From NCBI GenBank assembly GCA_039707655.1, contig CM077664.1, forward strand, positions 196,038,195 through 196,102,194: DNA of 64,000 nucleotides. Direction: 5' to 3'. Positions 1 through 11,821 of the stretch are shown in pieces. The translations under genes were made by a program, and so were the position numbers. Source of the stretch: Elymus sibiricus. Its lineage: Eukaryota; Streptophyta; Magnoliopsida; Poales; Poaceae. A model generated the notes under the pieces. It had not been told where the DNA came from. It saw only the letters and a program-made list of their open reading frames with translations, and searched no databases. Every line of letters starts with the position of its first letter. Position 1 is the stretch's first letter.

Positions 1-118
1 TTGGAATTTGTGCGTACTCTGCTCGGTCATTTGCTCCCAATTTATTACTGCGCATAGGCAACAAGTTGCTAAGCCAACTTAGCTAACATTAATATTTGTG
101 GTGCGCAGACTGCAGACA

Positions 119-229
119 TTGCTGTGAACACTTGCTCGCTCCTCTTTCCCATCCTCTTCTTCCTTTCTAGTCTCATCCTCTAGATCTTCTCTGTTCAAAG
201 TTCTACCAGACGTTGCTGTGAACACTTGC
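119..229 (+). repeat. 17-bp direct repeat, 94 bp apart
   Basis: The sequence ttgctgtgaacacttgc occurs at 119-135 and again at 213-229. The two copies flank a pyrimidine-rich segment. This may be a small tandem duplication whose middle has diverged. Confidence 0.6.
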
Positions 230-841
230 CGGATATCGACGGCAAGACTCGTGGACGAGGAGTACGCCGTCATCATGTGGTCGTGGTCGACGTTGCCCCG
301 GCAAGAAGAGCCACAGAAAAAACATAGTCCATCCCAATGCAGTTCATGTGGAGGTAAATCACAATGTATACTTCTTAATCTCCTCCAAAGTAGCCCCGAC
401 TACTTTTTTTTCTAAATTACATGTTGGCATTTTTTAGTGCCCTGTTTGCAACGACCGCAGAGGATTGTGCCACAAGGACAACATTCTGAAGAACAAGTGC
501 TTCTCTCTCTCTTTAAGACATGGCTGCAAAGAAAGAACGACAAGTTTCAACAAAATGTTTGATTTATGATCTAATTGTTAGTTATTGGTTCCTTATATGT
601 TTGTTTATTGACTGAACAAAATGTAGATACAATAGTCTTTCAATCACCTCTATTTATTTGATCGTCTTTCCAAAATTTTAGTTAACTGAGATATTCTGTT
701 GCCTTATTTCATACAAATTCAAACCTAGAAACTCGTACCAGTATTTTACCTACTGCTGGACCACGACCTAAGCATACATAAATTTTATTTGGGTACCAAT
801 TTTGATATGCATGTCTATGTATCTGCAATTTTGAGGTTTTA

Positions 842-1157
842 TCACATGACACTTCTTACATTTTAATTTTAAGCCTACACATCGTTCTTTGAAACATAGT
901 CTTTAAAGAAAATAATATCTGCAACATACAATCTTCTTTTCATAAGAATATTCACTACATAATTGTTTTTAACAAGAGTTCTTTATTTACTTGCATTTTC
1001 CTATATAATGCCCTACTTTTCAAGGAATGATTCCTTACATGTGTACCATCCACATTTCTGTCACAAATCCTCTCCAATGACACTACTGTCACATTTAACA
1101 TACTGTTGTACCATGACATATCTTTAATTTTCATGTTTTGTCACATGACACTTCTTA
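842..1157 (+). repeat. 17-bp direct repeat, 299 bp apart
   Basis: tcacatgacacttctta occurs at 842-858 and 1141-1157, each after a similar T-rich context. It probably marks a degenerate duplication of about 300 bp. No function can be inferred. Confidence 0.5.
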
Positions 1158-1183
1158 GATTTGAATACTGAACTTTCCTCTTC

Positions 1184-2185
1184 ACGGAGCTCCCCCCCCC
1201 CCCGCATCGCTCCCGCGAGTGACGGAGGCAAACCCTAGCCGCCTCCTCCTCTAGCTCCCACCTCCCCTCCCCTCTCCTCGCCGTCACCGGAGCTCGCTGA
1301 CGGGCAAAGCCCGGTGGCGGCGGCGGGGCCTCCTCTCCTCTCCATGTGGTGACGGGCGGCGCGGGACGTCTTCTTCACACGGGGTGCTTTGCTTTGTGGG
1401 GCGCAGTGGCGCCGATGGATGAGCCTCTGCCTGGAGGGTTGTGTGGTGACGGCGGTGGTACATGCCCATGGTGGCGACGGCGGCGCGTGCCTGACGGTGG
1501 CGGCCCAGGCCAGATCCAATCTGACGGGTGCTTGGCAGCGGGCGGCGCGGGGGCGGGCAACGATCTGGAAGGTTTGACTTTCGTTGTGGCCCTCGGCAGC
1601 ACACCGGTAGCTGCCCAAGGGGGGCGGTGGCTGCCGGTCTATTCTGGCCGGATCTGGCCCCTGGTCACCAGCGGGGGGCTCGGGGTGGTGGCTGCGGTCC
1701 CCCTGGTCGTTGCTTGGATATGTGCTGCTACGGCGTGGTGGCAACACATGGTGAAGGTGCGGGCCGCATCGCGGCGGTGGCATGTGCGGGTCGTGGCACA
1801 ATGTCGGCTCGTCTGTGTGCGGCTCTTGTGGATGCTCCTAGCTCTCTCTCGTGGTTGCAGGTGGTGGCCGGTCTGGCTTCTCACGCCATTGAGCGGGTGG
1901 CCAGTCTGTGCCAGGTGCAGATCCATGTAGGAAGCCCCGGTTGGGCGTCAGGGGTGTCATTGGGAGAGATGGGTGGTGACGATGCGGTCGGGCCACCCGT
2001 CACCGACAGGGGTGCGGGGCGTCGACGTAGTCCGCTCCCACCCCACCTCTCTTCTAACCTGCTTGCTCCCCGATTGATTTGGTCTCCCCGGTCAGAGCTT
2101 GCCGGTCGGTTCATCGCCCACAGGCATGGAGGACCTTTGGGGTCTCTTTTTTCCTGGGCGGCGGCTCGGGTGGTGGGAGTCCCGG
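1184..2185. other. GC-rich block of unknown origin
   Basis: Base composition changes abruptly at a run of 12 C (1192-1203). The block is GC-rich with GGCGG and GGTGG motifs. Long open frames occur on both strands (for example 1346-1930 and 1528-2247 on +, 1235-1801 on -), as expected for GC-rich DNA with few stop codons. None shows a protein domain. It resembles GC-rich transposon leaders or 5' UTRs, but I cannot name it. The outer LTR retrotransposon begins immediately after it. Confidence 0.4.
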
Positions 2186-2593
2186 TGAGGGTGTCCCGGA
2201 CTAGGGGGTACTCGGGCTGTCGGCCTATCTCTCGCAGGCCGGACTAGTGGGCCGGACTTTACTCATCAAAGGAAGGCCGGATTGCGGGCGACCCCGTGCA
2301 CCAGAAGGAAACCTCCGAAGACTTGGCGTCTCCTCCAAGAAATAATTATCGGCATGTTTATCCCATGATGGCAACCGACCATATGTAACCCTAGGTCCCT
2401 CTGCTGTCTATATAAGCTAGAGGGTTTATTCCGTAGAAGAGAGAATCATCATACCCACCTAGGGTTTAGTCCATCCGATCTCGAGGTAGATCAACTCTGT
2501 AACCTTCATACAATCACATCAATACAATCTAGCAGGACGTAGGGTTTTACCTCTTCGAGAGGGCCCAAACCTGGGTAAATCGATGTCTCTACG
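2186..2593 (+). repeat. 5' LTR of the outer Gypsy element, left part
   Basis: It begins with TG (tgagggtgtcccggactagg) and contains a TATA box and an A-rich leader. It breaks at 2593, where the Tekay element is inserted. The last five bases, ctacg (2589-2593), are the left target duplication of Tekay. The LTR resumes at 15683. Confidence 0.8.
2409..2416 (+). promoter_or_regulatory. TATA box in outer LTR
   Basis: tatataag in the context ctgtctatataagctagagg, about 220 bp into the LTR. This position suits an LTR promoter. Activity is not implied, because the LTR is interrupted downstream. Confidence 0.5.
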
Positions 2594-5500
2594 TGTAACA
2601 CCCCAAGAGTGCTCCTTCCATATTTGTACTTTCCAACATTGCCATATATGGATTGGTCATGATGATCTTGATGGATGGGTTCTTCTCAAATAGTGTTTTC
2701 TTCTTTTCATTTTGTATTTTATCGTCATGCCATTCTTTTGTCATGTGCATTGCATCCATCATTTTAATTTTTGTTGTGTTCTTCATGTATGCATAGTGTG
2801 TGTGAGCATCTTCTCCTTGCCGCACCCAACTCTTGGATTTCACCTATGCAAGCCATTTTCCATCACCTCTCTCTCAAATCCCTTCTTTTCCCAAGTATTT
2901 ACTTGATGCTATATTTCTGACCCAAATTAATGTTCACCATATTTCTAAATTCTCTAGTCCATGTCCTAAACCTCTCTGCCAAATTTCATCATTTTTTGGA
3001 ATTGATTTGGTTGGGATAAAAAATGCCTCAAGTTTGAATTTAATTCAAACTTGATATATTTTTCTTTCTCCAAAATTTTCCAAACCAATTAATTCAAATA
3101 CTACATAATTTCCAGATTCCAGGGATATTTTTATATCTCTCTCAGCTCTCTCCAAACTCCCTCTTCTTTTCCTCTTTTATTTCTGTTTGAGAAAAATAGA
3201 AAAGAAAAGCAGCAGCAGCAGCCTAGCCCAGCAGCCCAACGGTACTACACAGCCCACCTAGCCCAGCCTAGCCCCCCCCCCCCCTCCGACCGGAGCCGTC
3301 GGATCGCGATCGGAGGGTCCGAAAACACCCCAAAAACCCAAACCCTAGCTAAACCTGCTATATAAGGAAGGTTTCCCCTTCCATTTTGGACAGCCGCCAC
3401 CCCCCCTCCTCGTTTTCCGCACGGGCGGATCCCCCCGCCGCCACTTGGCGCGCCACCACGGGCCGCGCCGCCACAGGACGCGCCGCCACCAGCCGCCTCC
3501 CAGCCAACCAGGGGTTGCCACGCGCCCCCAGCCAGCCTCCCCACCACGGCGGCCCGCCTGGGCCCAGCTCCGGCCCGTCCGGCCCGAAGTCACCCGCCGC
3601 CGAGCCCGCAAGCGCCGCCCGCATCGCCGCCTGAACCCTAGCTCCACGCCTCATCGGTGACCCCGTCCTCGATGGAGGCCGCCCCCGCTAGTTCCCCGCA
3701 GCAATCCGGCCGCCCTCGCCGGACCTCGACGCCGGCAAGTGCCGCCGCCCGGACCAGGTCCCCGCCGCCGCCGCCCTGCCTTCCTCTCCCTCTCCTTCAA
3801 TTTTTCTCACACTCATAGCTCCTCTCTCTCCCCGCAGGAGTCGTCGCCGCCGGCCTCGAGCTCGCCCGCCGACGCGGCTCGCCTCCTCGACCTCCACCGC
3901 GCCCGGATCCGGCGGCCCGTGCCCGGATCCGCCCGTTCGTCGCTCGCCGGAGCGCGCCGCCACCGCCCGCGACGTCGCCGGCCTCCTCTGCTTCCTGTCG
4001 CCGGGACGGTCCCGTCCCGAATCCGCTCGGTCCATCCATCCAAACGGACGCCCTGCTCCACGCCATCCTGCTCCGCCTCGTCCTAGTACCACGCCATCCC
4101 GTTTCCTCGAGGTGCAGATTTTCACTAAGTCCCCAGGAATCCACATCATGTGTGAATTTTGTGTGGGCCCTAACTTCGTGCATGTTTGTCCTATGATGAT
4201 GATCTATATATGTAAAATGATCTACTCTTCGTGCTCTACTTGATGGTTGTTGTTGCATTCATGTTAGGATCCATCTACATGTCATAATCTCTATTGCAAA
4301 AGTTCATCCTGATGTTACTACAGAAATCTGTTAAGATTTGTCTCTTTGTCATTTTTGTGTGATTTAATGCATATCTTGTATGAGCATTTTAGAGTACTGT
4401 AGCTTGCTGTTTTGATGTGCATAAGATGCCATGTTGCTGTTAACTGCAGTCTTGCATTGCAGATTGTTTTGCACACCATTTGAGTTTCGTGCATCCGTTC
4501 CTCGTGATCTTTATATCGATTTCAACCGAAATCTTCTATTCTTTCCGGTGGCATACTTGGGTTGCCAAGATTTTGCCCATATCCATCTTCTACTTCATCG
4601 TTCACATCTCGTTATCTTTTCTATCATCCCGGTAGCACCGTTCCTTCATTTATGTCATGCTCATTATTTCTACATGCCATTTCATGCATCATTTTGTTTG
4701 TGCATCTATGCCATGATTGTTTGTTTATTTAGGTGCTTGTTCTTTCTTTGGGTAGTTCCGGGAGACGAGTCCGAGTTTGAGGAACCGGTTGAGAATGTGT
4801 TCGAGGAGCAGTCTTTCTATCCTAACGAAGAGACTTCAGGCAAGATGATCATTTCCCTCGATAACACTACTATATTTGCTTGCTAGTTGTCTCGTTGCTA
4901 TTGCTATGTCGCGCTTCCTACCATATACATGTCAACCTCTCTTATGCCATGATACAGCCTCTAACCACCCTACCCAGCAAACCGTTGTTTGGCTATGTTA
5001 CCGCTTTGCTCAACCCCTCTTATCGCGTTGCTAGTTGCAGGTGCTGTACAGGTTGTTCCATGTTGGGACATGGATATGTTCGGATATCACAATATCTCTT
5101 ATTTAATTAATGCATCTATATACTTGGTTGTGTGTGGAAGGCTCGGCCTTTTGCCTAGTGTTTTGTTCCACTCATGCTGCCCTAGTTTCCGTAATACCGG
5201 TGTTATGATCCTTGATTAGCATTCCTAACATGCTCAGGGGAATGGGACCCTCTTGATAGTTCACTTTGAATAACCGCTTCCAGCAAGGCCCAACTTTGGT
5301 TTTACCATTTGCCTAATAACAACTAAAACTTGCATAGGAAGTAATTAACCCGAGGATTTTAATCAACAACCCGGGCCAGTGCTCCTCATGAGTGTTGGTC
5401 CAAAGCTGTCAACCGCCGGTGGCCGCCAGGGGCAACTCTGGATTTGGCCTACCGGAAGTTTGGACAATCCGATCGTGGCCTGAGACGAGATACGCGCGGC

Positions 5501-6459
5501 TCCTATCGGGGTGTCGGCACGTCGGGAGGTCTTGCTGGACTTGTGTTACCATTGTCGAAATGTCTTGTGCACCGGGATTCCGAGGATACTTCGGGCTATC
5601 TCGAGGTTGACGTATTTCCACCGCAGCTTGTGTTGGTCTATGATGGACCAGGTTGGAACACCCCTGCAGGGTTAAATCTTACGCGAAGCCGTGCCCGCGG
5701 TTATGTGGCGACTTGGATATTTTTTAACCTCTAGTTGTAGAGAACTTGACACTAATTCTAATAAAATACACCAAATGTGTGCGTAACCATGATGGTCTCT
5801 TTTCGAGTAAGTTCGGGAAGAGAACACGGTGGGGTTATGAATTAACCGTAAGTAGGTGTTCAGGATCACTTCTTGATCATACTAAACTTGCGACCGTTAT
5901 GCGTAGTTTGCTCATCTCTATTCTTGTACTCGTAAGTTAGCCACTTAAACATGCTTAGTGCTTGCTGCAACCTCACCACATTACCACTTCCATTCCTATA
6001 AGCTTAAATAGTTTTGTTACCTTGGGTGATGAGATTGCTGAGTCCCTGTGGCTCACAGATTACTATAAACACCAGTTGCAGGTACGCTTGAGACAGACAC
6101 AGGTGAGCCTGAGATGCTCCATTGGGAGTATGATGATGTGCGTGGACGTATGTATGTCACGATGCCAGACGATCAGTAGTGGGCCCTAGTCGGCTGATCC
6201 GGGGATAATAGCAGGGTGGTGTTTTCTCGTTTGATTTCGTCCGTAGTCGGACCCTGTCTTTCATTTGGATGATTGTATGATGATTATGATATATTTATGC
6301 TGTAGCATGTGGCGAGTGTAAGCCTTTATCTAGTATTCTCGCCTGTTCATTCAGTTGTATGTATTTGAGTATCACCTTGCTATGCAATCCAAAATGGGGT
6401 TCTGCCATGATCTCGACTTCATCACGAGATTGCGATAGAGCCTCATCTTGGGCGTTACA
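2594..6459 (+). repeat. 5' LTR of Tekay element
   Basis: 3866 bp, TG...CA ends. The middle (about 3380-4090) is very GC-rich and open on both strands, which creates spurious frames. A 151-codon frame at 4431-4886 recurs in the 3' LTR and is not considered coding. A C run lies at about 3272. It pairs over its whole length with 11822-15677. Confidence 0.93.
3359..3366 (+). promoter_or_regulatory. TATA box in Tekay 5' LTR
   Basis: tatataag in the context cctgctatataaggaagg. The matching site in the other LTR is at 12597-12604. It is the likely promoter for the element's genomic RNA. Confidence 0.55.
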
Positions 6460-6462
6460 AGT

Positions 6463-6476
6463 TGGTAATCAGAGCC
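6463..6476 (+). other. Primer binding site (initiator tRNA-Met type)
   Basis: tggtaatcagagcc starts four bases after the LTR end. It matches the usual plant initiator-Met primer site tggtatcagagcc with one extra A. Confidence 0.75.
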
Positions 6477-7357
6477 ATACCGACTATAGGAGCCCCTTGA
6501 TTGATCGAACCGTTGACGAGTCTAGAGGAAAAACTATTTTGAGTCCTAGTTATGTATCGGAGAGTATGAATTCTTTTTACTCCTTATCCCCTTCGTCGCT
6601 CTGGTGAGGAATTGTGGCGTAGGTGTTTTATTCTACTACCTCTTCTCACTCAAATTTTTTTTAGGATCACGCGGGTATTGTTGGAATGGTTGCGATATCG
6701 ATGTGACGTGACTCTGTTCTTGGTGCCTCCTAACCATATGGATTGGACCCGGGGAGTTGAGCTCCAAGGGGTTTTGTCACACTCGCTATCATTTCGGTTC
6801 CGGAATACCAGAGGACGCCAACATCGAAACGCTTCTATACTTTTTGTGGTGGGAAATAGTGCCGTGACTTTTCCCCAGTACTTGAGGAGATAGCTCGGAT
6901 GATCCACCATGGCTAGTATCGTTGTGTTTTTGAAGGTCTGAGGTAGACGAATTTGCGAAGTTTCTCGGTCGTGTGTTGAGGGTTGCAGATGCGGTTGCAG
7001 CTGATTAGGTTGTTGTTTGATGAGTAGGTTCCTGGATCCGCAACCTGATCTCATAACCAAGAAGTTTCGGGAGTTCCTAGGGGAATTCAAGTATCACCTA
7101 GGATATCTTTCCAACAGACACATGATATGATATGGGGTCTATCATATGTTTGTTTCCATCTTCGTTACCTTGTGCATTATTCTAACATTCTTTCCAAGTG
7201 GCTTCTCAATCTTTGGTGTATCACCTATCTTTCGGAATGCATTCGTTCATATCTGTTCGGATGTTAGCCTGTGAAGACTTATGTTGCAAATCTATCCGTT
7301 GATTCAGCTTTGCAAATTATCTCATTGAAGATTCTAACAGTTGTTTCCATCTTCAGG
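6477..7357 (+). other. Tekay 5' leader, noncoding
   Basis: This lies between the primer site and the gag start. It contains only short frames without gag similarity and is best read as the element's untranslated leader. Confidence 0.6.
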
Positions 7358-8754
7358 ATGGCTCCCGCAACCCGTGGGAATCCCACCCGTGATGATGGGG
7401 AGCAGTCAGAACCTCCAACGCCACCTCCTCCTCCACCTCCGCCTCCGGAGGCATGGCAGGCTTTGATGGAAGCAACCAATGCCAATACTCAGATGCTGCT
7501 CCAGTTTATGCAAGAGCGGAATCAAGGGTATCAAGGCAATCAAGGCCAAGGCAACTTCAACAATCAACCTCAATATGCAACTCTCAACCAGTTTCTCAGC
7601 AACCAGCCCAAGTCCTTCAGTTCATGCACTCAGCCTCTCGATGCTGACGATTGGTTACTGGATATCAACAAACACTTCGAGTGCAGCAATGTCAGACCTG
7701 AGGACTATGTCAAGTTCGCTTCTTTCCAGCTCAAGGACCAGCAGCCGAGTGGTGGCAGTAGTACAAAGATTCAAGAGGTGGTCGGGTCATCACTTGGACC
7801 GACTTCTGTCGTGATTTCAGAGCACATCACATTCTGTCAAGTGTGTTTGAGGAGATGCGTGAGAAATTCAGAAATCTCAAGCAAGGAAGCATGTCTGTCT
7901 ACTAGTATAACACTGAGTTCCAGAATCTCGCTCGTTATGCCAAGTAAGATATTCCAGATGACAAGAGCAAGATTTACTAGTTTCGAGGTGGTCTCAGAGA
8001 GGACCTACAGCTTGCTCTCATCCTAGTCGATCCGCCTGAGTTTGATCAGTCCTATAACATGGCTCTCAAGCAAGAATCAGCTCAAGTCAAGTTTGATGCT
8101 TCTAAGAAGAGAATCAGAGATGCAATTCGCTCTTCTTCCTCGTCGCAAGTGGCTGCCAAGCAGCAGAAGTTCTGGTTACCTCCTCCTCCTCAGCATCAGC
8201 AGAAGCAGTTTGGTGGTCGTGGTTCTTCCCACCCACCCAACCCAGTGTACCAGCAGAGATCTCAGGCTCCAAGGGCAGTCGCTCCTCCTCCTCGTCCGCT
8301 CTCAGAGGTTACTTGTCACAAGTGTGGTCAGAAAGGACACTATGCCAACAAGTGCACTCAGAAGCGCCTTCCACCTCCTCCTCCCGGCAAGCCTCCAAGC
8401 AATGCTATTATCAAACATAATCCCAAGTATGCAAGAGTGAACATGGTAAATTCAGCTCAAGCAGAGGAGTCTTCTGAAGTGATCATGGGTAATCTCTTGG
8501 TTAACTCTATTCCGGCTAAAGTTTTGTTTGATACTGGTGCATCGCATTCTTTCATTTCAAGGCCTTTTGCATCAAAGCAGGAGTTGGCTTTTGAAGAAAT
8601 GTCCAGGCCATTAACTGTGGTTTCACCGGGTCTGCAAATGAATTCTCGCTTCATGGTCCCCAATGTCAACATCAAGATGGGTAATTATTCTTTTTTGGCT
8701 GATCCGATTGTCCTTGGGAATTCTGATATTGATCTCATTCTCGGCATGAATTAG
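7358..8754 (+). pseudogene. Tekay gag-protease region, frameshifted
   Basis: The capsid-like gag starts at the ATG at 7358 (MAPATRGNPTRDD), followed by a proline run and a Gln/Asn-rich segment. One base appears lost near 7740: the frame from 7358 then drifts and stops at 8026, while gag continues one frame over, with stops near 7900 and 7976. From 8059 that frame is open and shows the CCHC knuckle CHKCGQKGHYANKC (about 8320-8360) and the protease core VLFDTGASHSFIS (about 8520-8560). It ends at a TAG at 8752-8754, after LILGMN, where the polyprotein should continue. Gag packages the RNA and the protease cuts the polyprotein. Neither can be made intact from this copy. Confidence 0.88.
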
Positions 8755-10157
8755 CTCTCCAAGCACAAGGCTTCTCTTGATTGTGTGGCCAAGGAAGTTA
8801 AATTAACTCATCCTTCTGAAGAGGTCATTATCTTTGCTGCTCGTGATGATACCATTAGGTTATTCTCCCTCAATGAGAAAGGCGAGATTAATGCAATATC
8901 TCAAATTCCAGTGGTATGTGAATATGAGGATGTTTTTCCAGAAGAGTTGCCAGGAATGCCTCCTCACCGGCCTATTGAGTTTGTCATTGAGCTCGAGCCC
9001 GGCACAGAACTCGTGTGCAAACGCCCCTACAAGCTTGGGCCAGAAGAGCTGAAAGAATTGAAGAGACAGCTCGATGAACAAGAGCGTCTGGGTTTGATCA
9101 GACCGAGTTCATCTACTTGGGGTTGTGGAGTTCTCTTTGTCAAGAAGAAAGATGGCATGGAAAGACTTTGCGTTGACTACTGCCCATTGAATAAGAAGAC
9201 AATCAAGAAGAAATATCCACTTCCCAATATCAATGAATTGTTCGAGTAGCTCAAAGGTGCAAAGGTGTTCTCAAAGCTCGATCTTCGGATGGGATATCAC
9301 CAAATCCGTATTCGCGAAGAAGACATTCCCAAAACAGCTTTCAGGACAAGCTTTGGTTCATATGAATACACAGTCATGTCCTTCGGCCTTGCAAATGCAC
9401 CTCCTACCTTCTCTCGTGTGATGAACTATGTGTTCAATCCTTACACCAATGAGTTCGTTCTTGTCTATCTCGATGACATCCTGGTTTTCTCCAAGACTGA
9501 AGAGGATCATGCAAAGCATTTGTGCTTGGTACTTGATAAGCTCAGAGAGCATCGGTTCTATGCAAAGTCTCTAAGTGTGAATTCTGGCTTGATGAAGTTC
9601 TTTACCTCGGTCACATTATCTCTGCCAAGGGCATCTCGGTTAATCCTGAAAAGGTTGAAGCTATTGTCAACTGACAGCCTCCTCAAAATGTCAAGCAACT
9701 TTGAAGCTTTCTCGGGCTTGCAAGTTATTGCAGAAGATTCGTGGAGAACTTCTCCAAGATTTCCAAGCCTTTGTCAAACCTCCTCCAGAAGAATGTCAAA
9801 TATTCTTGGACTCCTGAGTGTGATGTTGCGTTCAATACACTCAAAGAGAAGCTCATAACTGCTCCAGTTCTCACTCCTCCAGATGAATCCAAGCCCTACC
9901 AAGTCTTCTGTGATGCTTCTCTGCAAGGTCTCGGTGGAGTACTAATGCAAGAGAAGAAAGTGGTGGCTTATACCTCTCGGCAGTTGAAGCCGAACGAGAG
10001 GAACTATCCTACTCATGACTTGGAGTTGGCAGCAGTCGTCCATGCCTTAATCACATGGAGACATCTCTTGTTGGCCAGGCAGGTGGACATTTTCACCGAT
10101 CACAAGAGCCTCAAGTACATATTCACTCAGCCTGTCAGACTCGATGGGTGGAGATGA
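8755..10157 (+). pseudogene. Tekay reverse transcriptase-RNase H region, broken
   Basis: This is in the same frame as the protease after the 8752 TAG. RT motifs are visible: [30 protein letters not shown] and the catalytic YLDD box at about 9465. A second TAG at 9247-9249 falls between NELFE and [12 protein letters not shown]. The frame is lost near 9568 and regained in another register near 9730. RNase H then reads with its catalytic start [16 protein letters not shown] (about 9890), [16 protein letters not shown] and [11 protein letters not shown] segments. The register changes again near 10130. At least two nonsense and three frameshift lesions make it non-functional. Confidence 0.88.
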
Positions 10158-11785
10158 TTCAAGAGTACAGCCCGAGCATTGAATACACTCCAGGCAAGAC
10201 TAATGTTATCGCGGATGCTTTGAGCAGAAAAGCCTATTGCAACAGTCTTATTCTCAAGCCGGTCCAGCCTGATCTCTGTGAGGCTTTCAGGAAACTCAAC
10301 CTCCAACTTATTCCGCGAGGATTTCTCACAAACCTCCAGATCACTCCCACATTAGAGGATCAGATTCGCGAAGCTCAGCTCTTAGATGCCATGGTGAAGA
10401 AGGTGAAACTCGGCGTTGCAAAGAGTCTTCCAAAATACAAGTGCTATCGAGTGGATGACAGGGATACCTTGTTCTTTGAGGACAGGCTAGTTGTGCCAAA
10501 AGGGGATCTCAGGAAGGTCATAATGAACGAAGCACACAATTCTCTCTTGTCCATCCATCCAGGCAGCTCCAAGATGTATCATGATCTCAAGTCAACTTAT
10601 TGGTGGACTCGCATGAAGCGTGAGATCGCTCAGTTCGTGAATGAGTGCGATGTGTGCCGCAGAGTGAAGGCAGAACATCAGCGTCCAGCAGGACTTCTTC
10701 AGCCTCTACCCATTCCCGAGTGGAAATTCGATCACATTGAGATGGACTTTGTCACCGGGTTTCCCAAGTCCAAGAAAGGGAATGATGCCATCTTTGTGGT
10801 CATTTACAAGCTCACTAAAGTCGCTCACTTCCTTCCAGTCAAGGAGTCTATCACTGCAGCCCAGTTTGCAGAGTTGTACACTTCCAGAGTGGTCTCCTTG
10901 AACGGTGTTCCGCAGTTGATCTCCTCGGATCGTGGAAGCATCTTCACTTCCACGTTTTGGGATTCTTTCCAGCAGGCCATGGGCACAAAGATTCGCTTCA
11001 GCACAACTCTTCATCCTCAGACTAGTGGCCAAGTCGAGAGAGTCAATCAAATTCTCGAGGATATGCTGAGAGCGTGTGTCATCTCTTTCGGCATGAAGTG
11101 GGAAGATTGCCTTCCTTTGGCTGAGTTCTCCTACAACAATAGTTTCCAAGCAAGCTCGGGCAAGGCACCATTCGAGATTCTCTATGGCAGAAAGTGTCGT
11201 ACTCCCCTCAACTGGTCTGAAACCGGTGAACGCCAACTTCTTGGCAATGATATGATTTCTGAAGCTGAAGAAATGTGTCGTATCATCCGTGAGAATCTGA
11301 AAGCAGCGCAATCGCGCCAGAAGAGCTACTATGATAGTAAGCACCGTGATTTGGCTTTCGAGATTGGAGACCATGTCTATCTCCGTGTTTCTCCTATGAA
11401 AGGCACCCAACGATTCGGTATCAAAGGAAAGCTTGCTCCAAGATACGTGGGCCCTTTCAAGATAGTTGACAAAAGAGGCGATCTAGCCTACCAACTCGAG
11501 CTACCTTCCAACTTCTCAAATGTGCACGATGTGTTTCACGTGTCACAACTTCGCAAGTGCTTCAAGACTCCTGACCGCACAATTGACTTCCAAGACATAG
11601 AGCTCCAAGATGATTTGTCTTACCGTGAGCATCCCATTGCCATTCTCGAAGAAACTGAGCGCAAGACTCGCAACAAGTCTATCAAGTTCCTGAAAGTGAA
11701 GTGGTCTCACCATTCCGACCGAGAAGCCACATGGGAGCGCGAGGACCACCTCCGTTCCGAATATCCGGAGTTCTTTCGCTCCTAG
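10130..11785 (+). pseudogene. Tekay integrase with chromodomain-like tail, still open
   Basis: One uninterrupted frame of roughly 550 codons. It holds the end of RNase H (TPGKTNVIADALSRK), the HHCC zinc region (SIHPGSSKMYHDL ... CDVCRRVK), and the DDE integrase core: Asp in HIEMDFVTGFP, Asp in SSDRGSIF, and Glu in HPQTSGQVERVNQ. The tail ending HHSDREATWEREDHLRSEYP is typical of the Tekay chromodomain, thought to steer integration to chromatin marks. The domain is open and the catalytic residues are present, but it lies downstream of many lesions and has no start of its own. It is part of a dead polyprotein. Confidence 0.9.
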
Positions 11786-11809
11786 ATCTCAGGACGAGAT
11801 CCTCTTGTA

Positions 11810-11821
11810 GTAGGGGAGAGT
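11810..11821 (+). other. Polypurine tract of Tekay element
   Basis: gtaggggagagt lies directly before the 3' LTR (11822). This is the expected position for the plus-strand primer. Confidence 0.6.

Larger units (their letters stand above)
1..1180. other. AT-rich stretch with no recognisable gene
   Basis: Short open frames occur on both strands, but none shows a domain I know. A frame at 218-415 (starting MNTCRIST) runs up to a GT-like site and could be an old exon, but nothing supports a product. The rest is AT-rich, with two small direct repeats annotated separately. Confidence 0.4.

Noticed and set aside
1235..2247. Overlapping long frames on both strands of the GC-rich block
   Set aside because: They occupy five frames at once and have low-complexity composition and no domain. 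GC-rich DNA yields such frames by chance.
4431..4886. 151-codon frame, repeated at 13652-14107
   Set aside because: It lies inside both Tekay LTRs and has no domain. The repetition is explained by the LTR pair.
10706..11410. 234-codon minus-strand frame opposite the integrase
   Set aside because: It is a shadow of the Tekay integrase frame and carries no domain.
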